DNA from: Chaenocephalus aceratus
Taxonomy: Eukaryota > Chordata > Actinopteri > Perciformes > Channichthyidae
Reading direction: 5' to 3'
Assembly (NCBI GenBank): GCA_023974075.1
Contig: CM043787.1
Coordinates: 36,607,691-36,671,690, forward strand
DNA: 64,000 nucleotides
Within the stretch, counting starts at the first letter, position 1; the number at the start of each line of letters is the position of its first letter. The notes below the pieces were generated by a model, which searched no databases, was not told where the DNA came from, and saw only the letters and a program-made list of their open reading frames with translations. A program made the position numbers and the translations under genes. Shown here piece after piece: positions 63,493 to 64,000 of the stretch.

Positions 63493-64000
63493 TCAAATAA
63501 AATGAATCCATCCATTCTCCCATTCTCGCGGCGGGGACATCTTGAGTCGGTGACGCCTCACTTTGTAGTTGATCCCATTATTATTGTCCCAGAACTCTTG
63601 CCCTCCGACGCAGTATTTAATTGCAAACTGAAACGTGCCTCCGTTGTCAAGGTAAGTAGGCATGATGATCTTGAAACGGAACTTATCGGTGTCACCGTTG
63701 GTTGAGTTTGGTACGTAGGAAGCCAGGCTGTCCATAAATGTTATCCAGTTGTTAAGGGAATACCTCAAAGAGACGCTCTTTTCAAAAGCCATGTTTAACA
63801 CGCGCACAACCCCGGAAAGGTTGTATTCATCTGTCTCCACTGTCTCTAACAAGACTTTCACCTCCCTCACTCTCAGCTCAAACTCAGGTAGTGTGCCTGG
63901 GTTGGTGAATTGCAACTCCATGAATACAGGCTGCGCAGGAGTACGTGGGAATTTTGTGTCCAAATGAGTAAGGTGCAGGTGTCCTTTGGATAATGTGGCC
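63493..64000 (-). CDS. Glycogen-targeting PP1 regulatory subunit (PPP1R3 family, PPP1R3A-like), 5' partial
   Basis: 168 codons are visible; the frame is open at the window edge, so the start and the RVxF PP1-binding motif are outside. PPP1R3 proteins tether the PP1 catalytic subunit to glycogen, promoting glycogen synthase activation. The CBM21 domain is clear: GVVRVLNMAFEK at visible residues 63-74, then an NNW block and AxYVPNS, and the glycogen-binding signature WDNNNGINY at 137-145. YVPNS followed by DTDKFRFK favours PPP1R3A over the B, C, D and E paralogs, by memory of the families. After NYK the frame runs 22 residues to TGA at 63493. PPP1R3A is normally far longer, and AAA|GTGAGG at that point could be a splice donor, so this tail may be intronic read-through. 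Otherwise it is a short family member. Confidence 0.85.
   Translation of the reverse strand, partial: ATLSKGHLHLTHLDTKFPRTPAQPVFMELQFTNPGTLPEFELRVREVKVLLETVETDEYNLSGVVRVLNMAFEKSVSLRYSLNNWITFMDSLASYVPNSTNGDTDKFRFKIIMPTYLDNGGTFQFAIKYCVGGQEFWDNNNGINYKVRRHRLKMSPPREWENGWIHFI

Noticed and set aside
63961..63963. TTG as the start of the PPP1R3-like protein
   Set aside because: The frame stays open upstream to the window edge and TTG encodes an internal Leu; the real start lies outside.

Overview
The window looks like nuclear DNA of a ray-finned (teleost) fish. The evidence is a vertebrate-type gene with splice signals, many long (CA/TG)n arrays, and repeats typical of fish: an L2-type LINE and a tRNA-derived SINE with the same 3' tail, a hAT MITE with the CAGGGGTGTCAAACTC end, a Tc1 transposase relic, and several LINE 3' ends. 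No bacterial, organellar, CRISPR or operon-like structure was seen. Family names come from recognising motifs by eye, not from a search.

Protein-coding content is sparse. Two pieces are convincing, both on the minus strand. (1) A large 5' coding exon at 25424-27913 encodes 830 residues with five copies of a paired-CxxC module; four of the five carry a [FY]FPF[LI] core. I do not recognise the family. The exon ends at a strong splice donor, so the C-terminus lies at lower coordinates and is not securely located. (2) At the right edge, 63493-64000 is the 3' part of a glycogen-targeting PP1 subunit (PPP1R3 family, most like PPP1R3A) carrying the CBM21 domain; its 5' end is outside the window.

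Layout. 0.35-1.4 kb: a MITE-like element with terminal inverted repeats. 2.2-4.3 kb: three long TG arrays, the longest about 283 bp. 4.3-16.7 kb: noncoding, with one LINE 3' relic. 16.7-19.2 kb: a DNA-transposon-like element into which a 1.4-kb non-autonomous LTR retrotransposon has inserted (identical 310-bp LTRs, 4-bp target duplication). 20.9-21.3 kb: a dispersed repeat with a CA array. 25.4-28.3 kb: the Cys-rich gene and its probable promoter side. 28.3-35.8 kb: noncoding with microsatellites. 35.8-36.6 kb: a second copy of the 16.7-kb element without the LTR insertion. 36.75-40.70 kb: a fold-back element with 537-bp arms, its right arm split by a further 967-bp element. 41.4-41.9 kb: an old dispersed repeat. 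46.7-47.1 kb: a GA-rich tract. 48.65-49.88 kb: a 5'-truncated, frameshifted LINE. 51.8-52.9 kb: a LINE 3' end, a CA array and a hAT MITE. 54.9 kb: the Tc1 relic. 56.2 kb: the SINE. 56.4-63.5 kb: noncoding.

The most interesting structures are the five-module Cys protein, the young LTR element with its in-frame two-module repeat array, and the fold-back element with palindrome arrays near its ends. The two genes show no evident functional link beyond sharing a strand.
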